Notes under the pieces: generated by a model
What the model saw: the letters and a program-made list of their open reading frames with translations, nothing else
Database searches by the model: none
Told to the model about the DNA's origin: nothing
Shown here: in pieces, positions 32,622 to 41,601 of the stretch
Position numbering within the stretch: the first letter of the stretch is position 1
Layout of the letters: each line of letters starts with the position of its first letter
Source of the DNA: Candidatus Melainabacteria bacterium
GTDB lineage: Bacteria; Cyanobacteriota; Vampirovibrionia; 2-02-FULL-35-15
DNA length: 64,000 nt
Direction of reading: 5' to 3'
NCBI GenBank assembly: GCA_023250195.1
Contig: JAHFBF010000002.1
Coordinates: forward strand, 248,001-312,000
Made by a program: the position numbers and the translations under genes

Positions 32622-34333
32622 TCTATAACAAACAAGCCACCGGTAATTTGATCTCTAAGTCCAAAACTAGGGCTTGTTGCATCTAGTTGGTCACCTGTAA
32701 AAATTATATTTCTTGGACCAGGAGTAACATCAGAAGCACATGTGATATCTGCAGTGATGCCATTAACCTGATCAGGTTCATCTGTTAATTCCTGTGTAGC
32801 CGGGCACAACGGGCTTCTGTTGCACATGGTTTCTGGAGTATCATCACAATCTTCGCAGACAACATTAGGTGAAATCATAATACTGGCATTCATAACATTA
32901 CTAACAGTTATTCCAGGTCCACTCACAGAAAGCGTTCCAAATACAGTACTTATATTGTCTCCCCAAAATTGTAAATTTGTTAAAGTTTGACCGGGTGATA
33001 TTTTTATAGGTAGAAGTGCTGAACCACCACTCTCATTTACGTTAACTTCTCTTAAAACATTTGTCTGGTAATTTATGTTAAAAGCAGAAGCAGAGAGTTC
33101 GTTAACCTGGATTTTAATTCTTGTGGTTTTGCCTTCTGATATAACAACGGGGGTAGGATAAAGGTTGGTTGTGAAATTTAAATCTGCAGTAAAGCCAAAG
33201 AAATTTAGTGGCAGTCCTTTTTTCCTTATAGGACCATCTAAAGGTTCGGCATAAATATTATAGGTATTAGGGGGTATAGCAATGATTGTGAATCTGCCAA
33301 TAAGATCAGATACTGCACTGGCAACTGGTTCTCCTGTTGTTGTATCTTCAATTACAATATGAGCACCTCTTACAGGTCTTTTATTTAAAGTTACCCTACC
33401 TTTTAGAGTCCCAAGAACTTTTACTTTTTCAGTGTCAGGATAAATGTTTGCAAGTCCAATTTTGTCATCATCTGTTAGTTCATACCTTGTCATTATTTTT
33501 GAAACATGGCTTGTAGCAGAGCTTGTAATGGCAGAACCTGTAAGTCCAAGTAAATCTCCAATACCTCCTACAGCCAGATCTGTTAAATCCCCACCGATTA
33601 TTTTTCCGGCACAAGCTTCAAGATCTTTTGCCGGAATATTTGGATCTATTCCACCTTCAATGGTAGGAGAAGAATCATCACCGCCACTTTTTAAGGTTCC
33701 TTCTGTAGTTTCAATAGCAATGCATGGATTGTTTGCAGGATCAATAACTATATCTGCATCAAGTATTGTGCCAGGCTTTACCATTATTAGTTGATTCATA
33801 AATGTAACAGTGTCTGTCTTTGCAAAATTTACTATAGTTACTATAGAGCCCCCAAAATCTTTATCTTCTATTGCTCGAAAAGTTACAATATTCTTGCCGT
33901 CATTTGTATCTACTTGTCCGGATGCAAACTTTAAAGGAGCAAATTTTACCTTTGCAATATCAACACTTTCCCAGATCATTATTGCTTCGGCTATTTTGTT
34001 TAAAAATTCTTCATTTGATATAGGAAGCTGAATATCTTTTTTTGTTCTTACAGAATTTCCAGAAGTGTCTATTTCTACTTTTACATTTAGAGGATCTGCC
34101 TGCATTGCATAAATTGTGAAGAGCTTGTCGGGTTTTAACTTTGCAGGGTTTTTAATGGTTTCATTTTTTAATTTATTTTTTTTAATTGTTTCTAATGTTT
34201 CAGTAATTTTTTCTGGATCGACTGACATTCCGTCAAATACAAGATCTACGACTCTGGTAAATGCTGTAGAACAGGGAGAAAACAAAAATAAAATTATTGT
34301 ACAAAGAGAGATGTAAATTATTGTTTTTTTCAT
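32618..34333 (-). CDS. Secreted protein with degenerate matrixin-like metalloprotease domain and carboxypeptidase-regulatory-like domain
   Basis: 571 aa. Signal peptide TIIYISLCTIILFLFSPCSTA at the N-terminus. Residues ~110-300 follow the matrixin (M10) plan: AEAIMIWESVDIAKVKFAP, IVTFRA, GTILDADIVIDP and, at the far end, YELTDDDKIGLANIYP. The zinc site, however, reads GGIGDLLGLTGS (about 254-265) where active members have HEIGHLLGLDHS: all three His ligands and the Glu are gone. A CarboxypepD_reg-like beta sandwich follows (~310-370, LKGRVTLNKRPVRGAHIVI), then a long beta-rich region ending in a Cys-rich piece. Probably a cell-surface pseudoenzyme, binding rather than cutting. Overlaps the next exported protein's gene by four bases. 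Confidence 0.78.
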   Translation of the reverse strand: MKKTIIYISLCTIILFLFSPCSTAFTRVVDLVFDGMSVDPEKITETLETIKKNKLKNETIKNPAKLKPDKLFTIYAMQADPLNVKVEIDTSGNSVRTKKDIQLPISNEEFLNKIAEAIMIWESVDIAKVKFAPLKFASGQVDTNDGKNIVTFRAIEDKDFGGSIVTIVNFAKTDTVTFMNQLIMVKPGTILDADIVIDPANNPCIAIETTEGTLKSGGDDSSPTIEGGIDPNIPAKDLEACAGKIIGGDLTDLAVGGIGDLLGLTGSAITSSATSHVSKIMTRYELTDDDKIGLANIYPDTEKVKVLGTLKGRVTLNKRPVRGAHIVIEDTTTGEPVASAVSDLIGRFTIIAIPPNTYNIYAEPLDGPIRKKGLPLNFFGFTADLNFTTNLYPTPVVISEGKTTRIKIQVNELSASAFNINYQTNVLREVNVNESGGSALLPIKISPGQTLTNLQFWGDNISTVFGTLSVSGPGITVSNVMNASIMISPNVVCEDCDDTPETMCNRSPLCPATQELTDEPDQVNGITADITCASDVTPGPRNIIFTGDQLDATSPSFGLRDQITGGLFVIE

Positions 34334-34737
34334 AAGATTTCCTTATAGAGTATTCCTTCCTTTGGAATGGTGTAAAGGTTTTGTTTTTTTGTTTTATTAA
34401 GCAGAAAAACAGCCTCTTTATTTAAAACGATGTTATCGGGTGAAATTGAAGCTTTAATTATCAATCCTTTTTCAGGCAAATCAGCGCCAAGAATCTTTAT
34501 TTTTATAATCCTCTTTTCTTCTATATAGGATTTTCTAAATAGCCACTTAGTTATTTCCAGCTTGTATTCTGTTAAATATAAATTACCTGACTTTGTGACT
34601 TTTGATTTGATTAATTTGCCGGAAACAATTGCCTCATATTTTTTTGTGTCTGGAATTAAAGATGCTTTACTGTAGACTTTAAAATAAAAGCCAGAAAATA
34701 AAATCAATGTAATTGTTATAAGTGGTAAAAATCTCAT
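34330..34737 (-). CDS. Hypothetical exported protein
   Basis: 135 aa with signal peptide FLPLITITLILFSGFYF, then a beta-rich sequence (YEAIVSGKLIKSKVTKSGNL, KIKILGADLPEKGLIIKAS). No family recognised. First gene of a two-gene unit with the pseudo-metalloprotease (overlap of four bases), so it may be a partner on the same cell surface or periplasm. Confidence 0.7.
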   Translation of the reverse strand: MRFLPLITITLILFSGFYFKVYSKASLIPDTKKYEAIVSGKLIKSKVTKSGNLYLTEYKLEITKWLFRKSYIEEKRIIKIKILGADLPEKGLIIKASISPDNIVLNKEAVFLLNKTKKQNLYTIPKEGILYKEIL

Positions 34738-34888
34738 ATTATTTATGGTTAATCAGCCACAAATATATGACTTTTTATATCTTAAATAGTTGCAGAAATT
34801 ACTTACAAGCTTATGTAATATTTCCAAGTAGACTATTTACACGATAAAATTTTGACGATTCACTTGACAAAATTTGCATAATTTATAA

Positions 34889-34968
34889 ATGGTAGACCAT
34901 GAGTACATTGCAAAGCCTGACAAGCGAAGAATGAGCGAAGAAGGCGATAGGGAAAAACTTGCAGGAGG
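34889..34968 (+). repeat. Dispersed repeat, partial copy (TTGCAAAGCC box)
   Basis: The segment ATTGCAAAGCCTGACAAGCG and following AAGAATGAGCGAAGAAGGCG matches the box at 50868-50920. A weaker ACTTGACAAAATTTGC hairpin-like part lies before it at 34862. It lies downstream of the convergent iscA-type gene. Nothing else is seen between 34738 and 34969. Confidence 0.5.
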
Positions 34969-34969
34969 C

Positions 34970-35380
34970 TTAATCTTTAGTACTTGGGCATACATTCATG
35001 GGCTTTTTGCTGCTTATAAATTCAAGAGTTACTTCTTTATCTCCTACTGAAAATGATGTACCGCAGCCGCAGCTTTTTTTAGCATTTGGATTTGAAAATA
35101 CAAAGCCTCTTCCTGTTAACCCACCCTGATAATCTAAAATTACGCCACTTAAATAAAGGGCACTTTTTGGATCTACAAAAACTTTTATTCCATCGTAGTT
35201 GCAGACATAATCTTTTTCTTGTAATTTATCAAATTGTAAATGATATGAAAGTCCTGAACAACCGCCTGCCAGCAGGCTTAGTCTTACACCATCAGGATTA
35301 TCTGTTTCTTTTATAATAAGGTTTTTTAGCTCTTCTTTTGCAGAATCTGACAGATTTACAATTTCCATGTTTATAGGCAT
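34970..35380 (-). CDS. IscA/SufA/HesB-family Fe-S carrier
   Basis: 136 aa, A-type carrier with a ~25-residue C-terminal extension (FISSKKPMNVCPSTKD). Three cluster-binding cysteines in the standard positions: LAGGCSGLSY (Cys) and SCGCGTSF (two Cys, near 104-106), plus SFSV. Moves Fe-S clusters from the SufBCD scaffold to apoproteins. It diverges from the Rrf2/suf transcript across 89-117 bp, so both are likely to be controlled by one regulator. The -10 on this strand is TATAAT (35404-35409). Confidence 0.92.
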   Translation of the reverse strand: MPINMEIVNLSDSAKEELKNLIIKETDNPDGVRLSLLAGGCSGLSYHLQFDKLQEKDYVCNYDGIKVFVDPKSALYLSGVILDYQGGLTGRGFVFSNPNAKKSCGCGTSFSVGDKEVTLEFISSKKPMNVCPSTKD

Positions 35381-35446
35381 GTCTTTTATCCTTGTTTAAT
35401 AACATTATACCCAGAAATTGGTTAAATCTTGAATAAGTTGTCAAGA

Positions 35447-35467
35447 TTTAGGTATAATATACCTAAA
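35447..35467. promoter_or_regulatory. Perfect inverted repeat over the rrf2 -10 box, likely autoregulatory operator
   Basis: TTTAGGTAT (35447-35455) and ATACCTAAA (35459-35467) pair perfectly around AAT. The TATAAT (35453-35458) lies inside it, so a protein bound here would block RNA polymerase. TTGAAT (35429-35434) is an 18-bp-spaced -35. The site sits between the divergent iscA-type gene and rrf2, the usual place for IscR- or SufR-type control. Confidence 0.6.
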
Positions 35468-35496
35468 AGATGTTTCTAGAGGATATTAAGGATATT

Positions 35497-36000
35497 ATGA
35501 AAATTACAGCTCAGGAAGAATATGGATTAAGATGCTTGCTTCAAGTAGCAGTGCTGACTGTAAAAGATGAACTAGCTTCACTTGAAGATATTGCAAAGGC
35601 AGAGCATATTACTACTGACTACGCGGCAAAATTATTAACAGTTTTACGTCAGACAAATTTAATTCAAAGTGTTCGTGGAAAAAATGGTGGTTATAAATTG
35701 TCTAGACCGCCTGAAAAAATTTATTTAGATGAAGTTATAAGATCTTTAAGTGGTGAACTATTTGAAAGTGAATCATGCCAGCAGTTTCCGGGGAATGATT
35801 CGAAATGTGTTCATATTAGTTGTTGTTCTATTAGATCTGTATGGATGTCAATTTCACAGGTATTGTTTGGTATGTTAGAACGTATTTCATTATTTGACCT
35901 TATCTCTAAAGAAGATATTCTAACTAAATATTTAAAAAAAGAATTAGCATTAACTATTTCATCCCCTATTAATCTTGAGAAAGTTGTCAAGTATAATTAG
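35497..36000 (+). CDS. Rrf2-family Fe-S-responsive transcriptional regulator (IscR/SufR-like)
   Basis: 167 aa from the ATG at 35497 (SD AAGG five nt before it); the ATG at 35470 would add nine residues. Starting with MKITAQEEYGLRCLLQVAVL fits the Rrf2 family N-terminus. Winged helix HTH: SLEDIAKAEHITTDYAAKLL (helix-turn-helix), LIQSVRGKNGGYKLSRPPE (wing). The C-terminal cysteine set C-x9-C-x4-CC (SCQQFPGNDSKCVHISCC) probably binds a [2Fe-2S] cluster for sensing. It is 37 nt upstream of sufC and its operator lies in front of it, so autoregulation and suf control are inferred. Confidence 0.9.
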   Translation: MKITAQEEYGLRCLLQVAVLTVKDELASLEDIAKAEHITTDYAAKLLTVLRQTNLIQSVRGKNGGYKLSRPPEKIYLDEVIRSLSGELFESESCQQFPGNDSKCVHISCCSIRSVWMSISQVLFGMLERISLFDLISKEDILTKYLKKELALTISSPINLEKVVKYN

Positions 36001-36037
36001 AGAGAAGTTTTGGGAGATATTTTAAAGGAAAAATAAA

Positions 36038-36799
36038 ATGGCTGAATTATTAAAAATTAAAAATTTAAGTATAGGAATTGATGGAAAAGAAATTTTACAT
36101 GGACTTAACCTAGAAATTAACTCAGGAGAAATTCATGCAGTTATGGGAAGGAATGGTTCCGGAAAAAGTACATTTTCAAATGCTTTAATGGGGCATCCTG
36201 CTTATAAGATTTCAACCGGGGAAATTAATTTTAATGGTACCCTTATAAATAATTTAAAGCCCAATGAACGTGCAAAACTGGGTTTGTTTTTAGGTTTTCA
36301 ATATCCTCTTAGTATTCCTGGGGTTACAGTTGCAAATTTTTTAAGACAGGCAAATAAAGCTCTCAAAGGTGACGCTGTTTCACCACGGGATTTCAGAAAA
36401 CTACTTTATGAAAAAATGGATGATCTGGAAATCGATCATGTATTTGCTACTCGTTACATAAACGATGGATTTTCCGGTGGCGAAAAAAAGAGAATGGAAA
36501 TTCTTCAGATGGCAATGCTTGAGCCAAAACTGGCTATTTTAGATGAGCCTGATTCCGGCTTGGATATTGACTCTTTAAAATTAGTAGCCCAGAGCATAAA
36601 TAAATATAAAGAAAAAAATCCTTCTGTCAGTGTTTTGTTAATTACACATTATCAAAGGATGCTTGATTATATAAAGCCTGACAAAGTTCATGTTTTTGTA
36701 GATGGAAATATTGTTGAGTCTGGAGGCCCTGAACTAGCTTTGGAATTAGAAAAGAAGGGCTATGATTGGTTGACAGAAAAAGAAGCTGTTAAAGCTTAA
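36038..36799 (+). CDS. sufC: Fe-S cluster assembly ATPase SufC
   Basis: 253 aa ABC-type soluble ATPase. Walker [10 protein letters not shown] (about 37-45), signature [20 protein letters not shown], Walker [12 protein letters not shown], His-loop LLITHYQR. Works in the SufBC2D scaffold on which sulfur and iron are assembled into clusters. It is followed immediately by sufB. Complete and ordinary. Confidence 0.97.
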   Translation: MAELLKIKNLSIGIDGKEILHGLNLEINSGEIHAVMGRNGSGKSTFSNALMGHPAYKISTGEINFNGTLINNLKPNERAKLGLFLGFQYPLSIPGVTVANFLRQANKALKGDAVSPRDFRKLLYEKMDDLEIDHVFATRYINDGFSGGEKKRMEILQMAMLEPKLAILDEPDSGLDIDSLKLVAQSINKYKEKNPSVSVLLITHYQRMLDYIKPDKVHVFVDGNIVESGGPELALELEKKGYDWLTEKEAVKA

Positions 36800-36800
36800 G

Positions 36801-38213
36801 GTGGGTAATGTGGCTCTTGAACTAAACAATGAATATCAGTATGGGTTTCATGATTCAGAAGAAAACTATGCTTTTAAATCTGGAAGAGGGCTTACTAAAG
36901 AGATTGTTCTTAGCATATCAAAGATGAAAAATGAACCTCAGTGGATGACTGAATTTCGTTTAAAATCTCTTGAAATCTTTTATAAAAAACCAATGCCGAA
37001 GTGGGGAAACACTCAGCTTATAAGTGAAATTGATTTTGAAAATATTTTTTACTATGTGAAATCCAGTGAAAAACAAGAAAAAAATTGGGAAGATGTTCCT
37101 AAGGAAATTAAAAACACATTTGACAGGCTTGGTATTCCTGAAGCAGAAAGGAAATTTTTAGCCGGTGTCTCAGCTCAGTATGAATCAGAAGTTGTCTACC
37201 ATTCACTAAGAGAAGATTTGAAAAAACTTGGTGTGCTTTTTCTCGATATGGATTCAGGGTTACGTGAGCATCCTGAAATAGTAAAAAAATACTTTTCTAC
37301 AATTATTCCTCCTGAAGACAATAAATTTGCAGCATTAAACAGTGCTGTCTGGTCAGGCGGATCATTTATTTATGTGCCGCCAAATACAAAAGTAGAAATA
37401 CCTCTGCAGGCATATTTCAGAATTAATACTGAAAATATGGGTCAGTTTGAAAGAACTTTAATTATTGCTGATGAGGGAAGCTCTGTTCATTACATAGAAG
37501 GTTGTACAGCACCTACTTATAGCTCAGACTCTCTGCATTCTGCTGTTGTTGAATTAATTGCACTTAAAAACGCAAAGATTAGATATACGACTATTCAAAA
37601 CTGGTCTAAAAATGTTTATAACCTTGTAACAAAACGTGCAGTTGCACATGAAGGTGCAGTAGTTGAATGGCTTGATGGAAATATGGGCTCAAAACTTACA
37701 ATGAAATACCCGTCAATTTATTTGGTTGGTGAAAAGGCTCATGGAGAAGTGGTTTCTGTAGCCCTTGCAAGTGGTTCTGATCAGCATCAGGATGCAGGTG
37801 CAAAAATTATTCATGCTGCTCCAAATACTACTTCTGTTATTATTTCAAAGTCTATATCCAGAAATGGTGGCAGAGCAAGTTACAGAGGTTTACTGAAAGT
37901 TCTTAAAGGGGCAGCAAATGTTAAATCATCAGTTAAGTGTGATGCACTTATGTTGGATGAAAAATCCAGATCAGACACTTATCCGACCATGGAAATAGAT
38001 GAACAGGGTGTTCAGATTGAACATGAAGCTACAGTAAGCAAGATTGAAGATGAAAAGCTGTTTTATTTAATGAGTAGAGGTCTTTCTGAAGAGCAGGCAA
38101 AACTTATGATAGTTAATGGTTTTATGGAACCCTTTGTAAAAGAACTTCCTATGGAATATGCTGTAGAGCTTAACCGTTTGATAGAGCTTGAAATGGAAGG
38201 GGCTGTAGGGTAA
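36801..38213 (+). CDS. sufB: Fe-S cluster assembly scaffold SufB
   Basis: 470 aa. Core Suf B motifs: [54 protein letters not shown], and the C-terminal [29 protein letters not shown] segment with the conserved His. It makes the beta-helix surface with SufD on which the cluster forms. The start is GTG at 36801, directly after the sufC stop (1 nt). Cys in [10 protein letters not shown] is the likely sulfur acceptor. Confidence 0.96.
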   Translation: MGNVALELNNEYQYGFHDSEENYAFKSGRGLTKEIVLSISKMKNEPQWMTEFRLKSLEIFYKKPMPKWGNTQLISEIDFENIFYYVKSSEKQEKNWEDVPKEIKNTFDRLGIPEAERKFLAGVSAQYESEVVYHSLREDLKKLGVLFLDMDSGLREHPEIVKKYFSTIIPPEDNKFAALNSAVWSGGSFIYVPPNTKVEIPLQAYFRINTENMGQFERTLIIADEGSSVHYIEGCTAPTYSSDSLHSAVVELIALKNAKIRYTTIQNWSKNVYNLVTKRAVAHEGAVVEWLDGNMGSKLTMKYPSIYLVGEKAHGEVVSVALASGSDQHQDAGAKIIHAAPNTTSVIISKSISRNGGRASYRGLLKVLKGAANVKSSVKCDALMLDEKSRSDTYPTMEIDEQGVQIEHEATVSKIEDEKLFYLMSRGLSEEQAKLMIVNGFMEPFVKELPMEYAVELNRLIELEMEGAVG

Positions 38214-38227
38214 TTGAGAGTTGAAAA

Positions 38228-39451
38228 ATGAAAACCAAGGAAAAAAAAAAGAGTTTTGAACTCCCCTCAGATGAGCCTAAATGGTTGTTTGAAAAAAGAT
38301 TATCAGCATTAATTTCATATGAAAAAGAACCTTTACCAAATAGAGTTTCGCATCTCTGGAAATATTCAGATCCAAGCTGGTTTGAGTTTAATTCAAATAA
38401 TGGATCTATAGTTTCTTCTGAAAAACTAAAACCTGTTTTTGCTCTTGATAATGAAGCTACAGAAAAGGGTGTTGTTTTAATTGAGCTTAGTGATGCTTTT
38501 AGAAATGAAAAATATAACGATTTGATTCTGAAATATTTTAGTCAGCTTACTGCTAAATGTCCAAACAAATTTGCATATTTTAATGAAGCTATATGGTCCA
38601 GTGGATATTTTCTTTATGTGCCTAAAAATGTAAAAATCGAAAAACCTATAACAGTAAGATTATTGTTTAATCAATTAAGTAGTCTTGAAGCTGTACGAAT
38701 TTTGATTTTATTGGAAGAAGGTTCAAGTCTTAATTTGATTGATGAAATGTCTTCCCCAGAAGATTCTAAGCGGTTGCTTAATACCGTTACTGAAATATTT
38801 CTAGAAAAGGAGTCCAGGTTAAGCTATGCAAATCTACAATTACATTCAAAGCAGACAATCAGTCATCTTTTTCAAAGAGCGGAGATTAAAAACAATGCTG
38901 AGTTGACAAATGTAATAGTTGCGCTGGGCGGAAAAATATCAAAAGCCGATCTTGGTACAGATCTCTGTGGAACCCATGCAGGTGTTACTACTTATGGGAT
39001 TGTTCTGGGTGATGGTGTTCAGAAGTTTGATCATCATACTACGCTTGAACATAATGCACCATATACAAAATCGGATTTAAATTTTAGAGTTGCACTTAAA
39101 GATACGTCACGTTCTGCTTATACAGGGAATTTGAAAATATCTCATGAAGCTGTTAAATCTGATGCTCACCAGGAAAATAGGAATTTACTTTTATCCAGTG
39201 ATGCTAAAGCGGAATCTATTCCTGAACTCGAAATTCTTACAAATGATGTAACCAGGTGTAATCATGGTGTAACCGTGGGGCAGATTGATAAAGATCAGGT
39301 TTTTTATCTTATGTCACGAGGTCTTTCACAAAAAGAAGCTGAACAAGTGATTATAGAAGGATTTGTAGAACCTACAATTTCAAGAATTCCTGAAGAGAGT
39401 TTACGTGAAGATATTATGTTAAAAATTAAAAATAAGCTTGGGGTGTTGTAG
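38228..39451 (+). CDS. sufD: Fe-S cluster assembly protein SufD
   Basis: 407 aa, paralogue of SufB and partner in SufBC2D. Conserved pattern: [70 protein letters not shown], with the conserved His in the first part of that segment. N-terminal ~40 residues KKKSFELPSDEPKWLFEKR. Begins 14 nt after sufB. No oddity seen. Confidence 0.95.
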   Translation: MKTKEKKKSFELPSDEPKWLFEKRLSALISYEKEPLPNRVSHLWKYSDPSWFEFNSNNGSIVSSEKLKPVFALDNEATEKGVVLIELSDAFRNEKYNDLILKYFSQLTAKCPNKFAYFNEAIWSSGYFLYVPKNVKIEKPITVRLLFNQLSSLEAVRILILLEEGSSLNLIDEMSSPEDSKRLLNTVTEIFLEKESRLSYANLQLHSKQTISHLFQRAEIKNNAELTNVIVALGGKISKADLGTDLCGTHAGVTTYGIVLGDGVQKFDHHTTLEHNAPYTKSDLNFRVALKDTSRSAYTGNLKISHEAVKSDAHQENRNLLLSSDAKAESIPELEILTNDVTRCNHGVTVGQIDKDQVFYLMSRGLSQKEAEQVIIEGFVEPTISRIPEESLREDIMLKIKNKLGVL

Positions 39452-39453
39452 AA

Positions 39454-39774
39454 ATGTCGCTGCAGACAAAAATAAAGAAATCAGAAATAGCTCCTGGTGA
39501 GGCAAAATCTTATCAGATGGGTGATTCTAAAGTAGTAGTGTGTAATGTGAATGGTGAATACTTTGCAGTTAGTGATGTTTGTTCTCATGATGATGGTGAG
39601 CTTGTTTCAGGGGAAGGTACATTGCTGGATGGGTGTCAGCTGGAATGTCCAAGACATGGAGCAAGATTTGATGTTAAAACAGGAAAGGCTACTAGAATGC
39701 CTGCTGCTGTTGAGATTAAAACATATAATGTTAAGGTGTTAAATGATGAGTTAGAGGTTGAGCTTACGGAATAG
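39454..39774 (+). CDS. Rieske-type [2Fe-2S] ferredoxin
   Basis: 106 aa. Ligand motifs CSHDDGEL (C-x-H) and CPRHGARF (C-x2-H), the usual Rieske pattern, here soluble with no TM segment. It resembles dioxygenase-type Rieske ferredoxins and occurs in suf operons of several bacterial groups, where it may donate electrons for cluster assembly. It starts 2 nt after sufD, with a 58-nt gap before sufS that contains a small hairpin. Confidence 0.93.
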   Translation: MSLQTKIKKSEIAPGEAKSYQMGDSKVVVCNVNGEYFAVSDVCSHDDGELVSGEGTLLDGCQLECPRHGARFDVKTGKATRMPAAVEIKTYNVKVLNDELEVELTE

Positions 39775-39778
39775 AGAT

Positions 39779-39804
39779 GTAAGGGCAGACCTTTGTGTCT
39801 GCCC
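39779..39804. repeat. Small hairpin repeat before sufS (GTAAGGGCAGAC...GTCTGCCC)
   Basis: GGGCAGAC (39783-39790) and GTCTGCCC (39797-39804) pair with a 6-nt loop. It may be a shorter relative of the GTAG palindromes. It lies between the Rieske gene and sufS inside the suf operon. Confidence 0.55.
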
Positions 39805-39832
39805 AATATAATGGAATGGATAAATATAGGTA

Positions 39833-41107
39833 ATGTTTGACATAGAAAAAATCAGAAAAGATTTCTCTATTCTGGAACGAAAAATCTGGGATGATAAGCT
39901 TCTTGTTTATCTTGATAATGCTGCAACAACTCAAAAACCAAAAGTTGTCATAAATGCACTTGTTGAATATTATGAAAATTATAATGCAAATATCCACAGA
40001 GGTGTTCACAAACTTGCTGAAGAAGCAACCTCTGCTTATGAAAATGTAAGAGCAAAGGTGAAAAGTTTTCTTTCATGTGACGAAGCTTCTGAAGTAATCT
40101 TTACACGAAATACAACTGAATCAATTAACTTACTAGCCTATTCTCTGGGTGAATCTTTAAATGATGGTGATGAGGTCTTACTGACGGAAATGGAGCATCA
40201 TTCAAATATCATTCCCTGGTATCTGCTGCGGGGGAGAAAAAAAATAAACATCAAATTTATTCCAATTACAGATCAGTATGAGTTAGATTATGAAAAATTA
40301 GAAAAGTTGATTGTAAAAGGAACAAAAATCATTTCAATTACTCATAAATCAAATGTTTTAGGTACGGTAAATGATATTAAAAAAATTGCTAAATTGGCGA
40401 AAGATAATGGTTCTATTTTGATCGTTGATGCTGCGCAAAGTGCTCCACATATGAAAATTAATTTTACTGATTTGGGTTGTGACTTTCTGTCCTTTTCATC
40501 TCATAAAATGTGTGGACCGACAGGTGTCGGTGTACTGGTTGGAAAGAAGGAGTTGCTGGAAAAAATGCCGCCGTTTTTAGGTGGTGGAGAAATGATTAGA
40601 AAAGTAACCTTTGAAGACTTTACTTTAAATGATGTCCCCTGGAAATTTGAAGCAGGTACTCCAAATATTGCTGATGTAATAGCTTTTGGTGTAGCGATAG
40701 AATATATTCAGAAAATTGGATTAGAGAATATTCATAAACATGAAATTGAGCTTACAAAATATGCCTTGGATAAGCTAAGTAAATTTACTTTTCTTAAAAT
40801 TTATGGAAGTAGTGATGCAAGTAAGCGAGCAGGAATAATTACATTTAGTAATCCTGTCGTTCATCCTCATGACATAGCCACAATTATTGATCAGGATGGC
40901 GTTGCAATTCGTGCTGGACATCACTGTGCCCAGCCTTTGATGAAAAGGCTGGGTGTTTCAGCTACAGCCAGAGCTAGTTTTTATTTCTATAATACAGAAG
41001 AAGAAATTGATATTTTTGTAAGTGTACTTCAAAAGGCTTTTGATTATTTTGAAGTTGGAGCATGTAAGGAATTAAAGGGGGAAAGTAAAGAACGAGTTTC
41101 AAAATGA
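39833..41107 (+). CDS. sufS: Cysteine desulfurase SufS
   Basis: 424 aa PLP enzyme, group II desulfurase. Features: LDNAATTQKP, NIHRGVHKLAEEATSAYENV, PLP lysine in SSHKMCGPTGVG, and the catalytic Cys in RAGHHCAQPLMKRLG near the C-terminus. Removes sulfur from L-cysteine and passes it as a persulfide to SufU. Overlaps sufU by four bases (ATGA). Length and motifs are ordinary. Confidence 0.96.
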   Translation: MFDIEKIRKDFSILERKIWDDKLLVYLDNAATTQKPKVVINALVEYYENYNANIHRGVHKLAEEATSAYENVRAKVKSFLSCDEASEVIFTRNTTESINLLAYSLGESLNDGDEVLLTEMEHHSNIIPWYLLRGRKKINIKFIPITDQYELDYEKLEKLIVKGTKIISITHKSNVLGTVNDIKKIAKLAKDNGSILIVDAAQSAPHMKINFTDLGCDFLSFSSHKMCGPTGVGVLVGKKELLEKMPPFLGGGEMIRKVTFEDFTLNDVPWKFEAGTPNIADVIAFGVAIEYIQKIGLENIHKHEIELTKYALDKLSKFTFLKIYGSSDASKRAGIITFSNPVVHPHDIATIIDQDGVAIRAGHHCAQPLMKRLGVSATARASFYFYNTEEEIDIFVSVLQKAFDYFEVGACKELKGESKERVSK

Positions 41108-41583
41108 TTCAAATGAAAGAAAAAACTCAAAGCCAGGCGCTGCCACATTTAGATGAGCTCTATAAGGAGATTATTCTTGAGCATTATAGAAAGCCTTGTG
41201 GTAGAGAACCTTTGGATAAGGTAGACTATCATGCGGAAGGGATGAATCCATTGTGTGGAGATGAGGTTAGGCTGAGTTTGTGTATGAAAGATAAAAAAAT
41301 TGATAAGGTTCACATTGAAGGTCACGGTTGTTCAATAAGTGTTGCATCCGGTTCAATTCTTGCTGATATGTTACGTGGAAAAACTATTGATGAGGCAAAA
41401 AGAGTATCAAGATATCTGAAAGATTTGATGCATGATAAATCTAATAAAGAAAAAATTGATATTGGTGATTTAGAAGCATTGGAAGGTGTAAAGAAATTTC
41501 CGGTACGGATTAAATGTGCATTACTACCATGGACTACTTTTGAAGAGGCATTGGTTGGGCATGAACATGTGGAGATTTCATAA
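41104..41583 (+). CDS. sufU: SufU-type zinc-dependent sulfur-transfer protein
   Basis: 159 aa. Metal ligands as in SufU: Cys and Asp in NPLCGDEVRL, Cys in GHGCSISVAS, Cys in IKCALLPW. The ~18-residue insert HDKSNKEKIDIGDLEALEGV between the third and fourth ligand is typical of SufU rather than IscU. It accepts sulfur from SufS. The start overlaps sufS (41104); the ATG at 41113 is an alternative. Confidence 0.92.
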   Translation: MIQMKEKTQSQALPHLDELYKEIILEHYRKPCGREPLDKVDYHAEGMNPLCGDEVRLSLCMKDKKIDKVHIEGHGCSISVASGSILADMLRGKTIDEAKRVSRYLKDLMHDKSNKEKIDIGDLEALEGVKKFPVRIKCALLPWTTFEEALVGHEHVEIS

Positions 41584-41601
41584 ATAAAAAGGAGATGGGT
41601 T

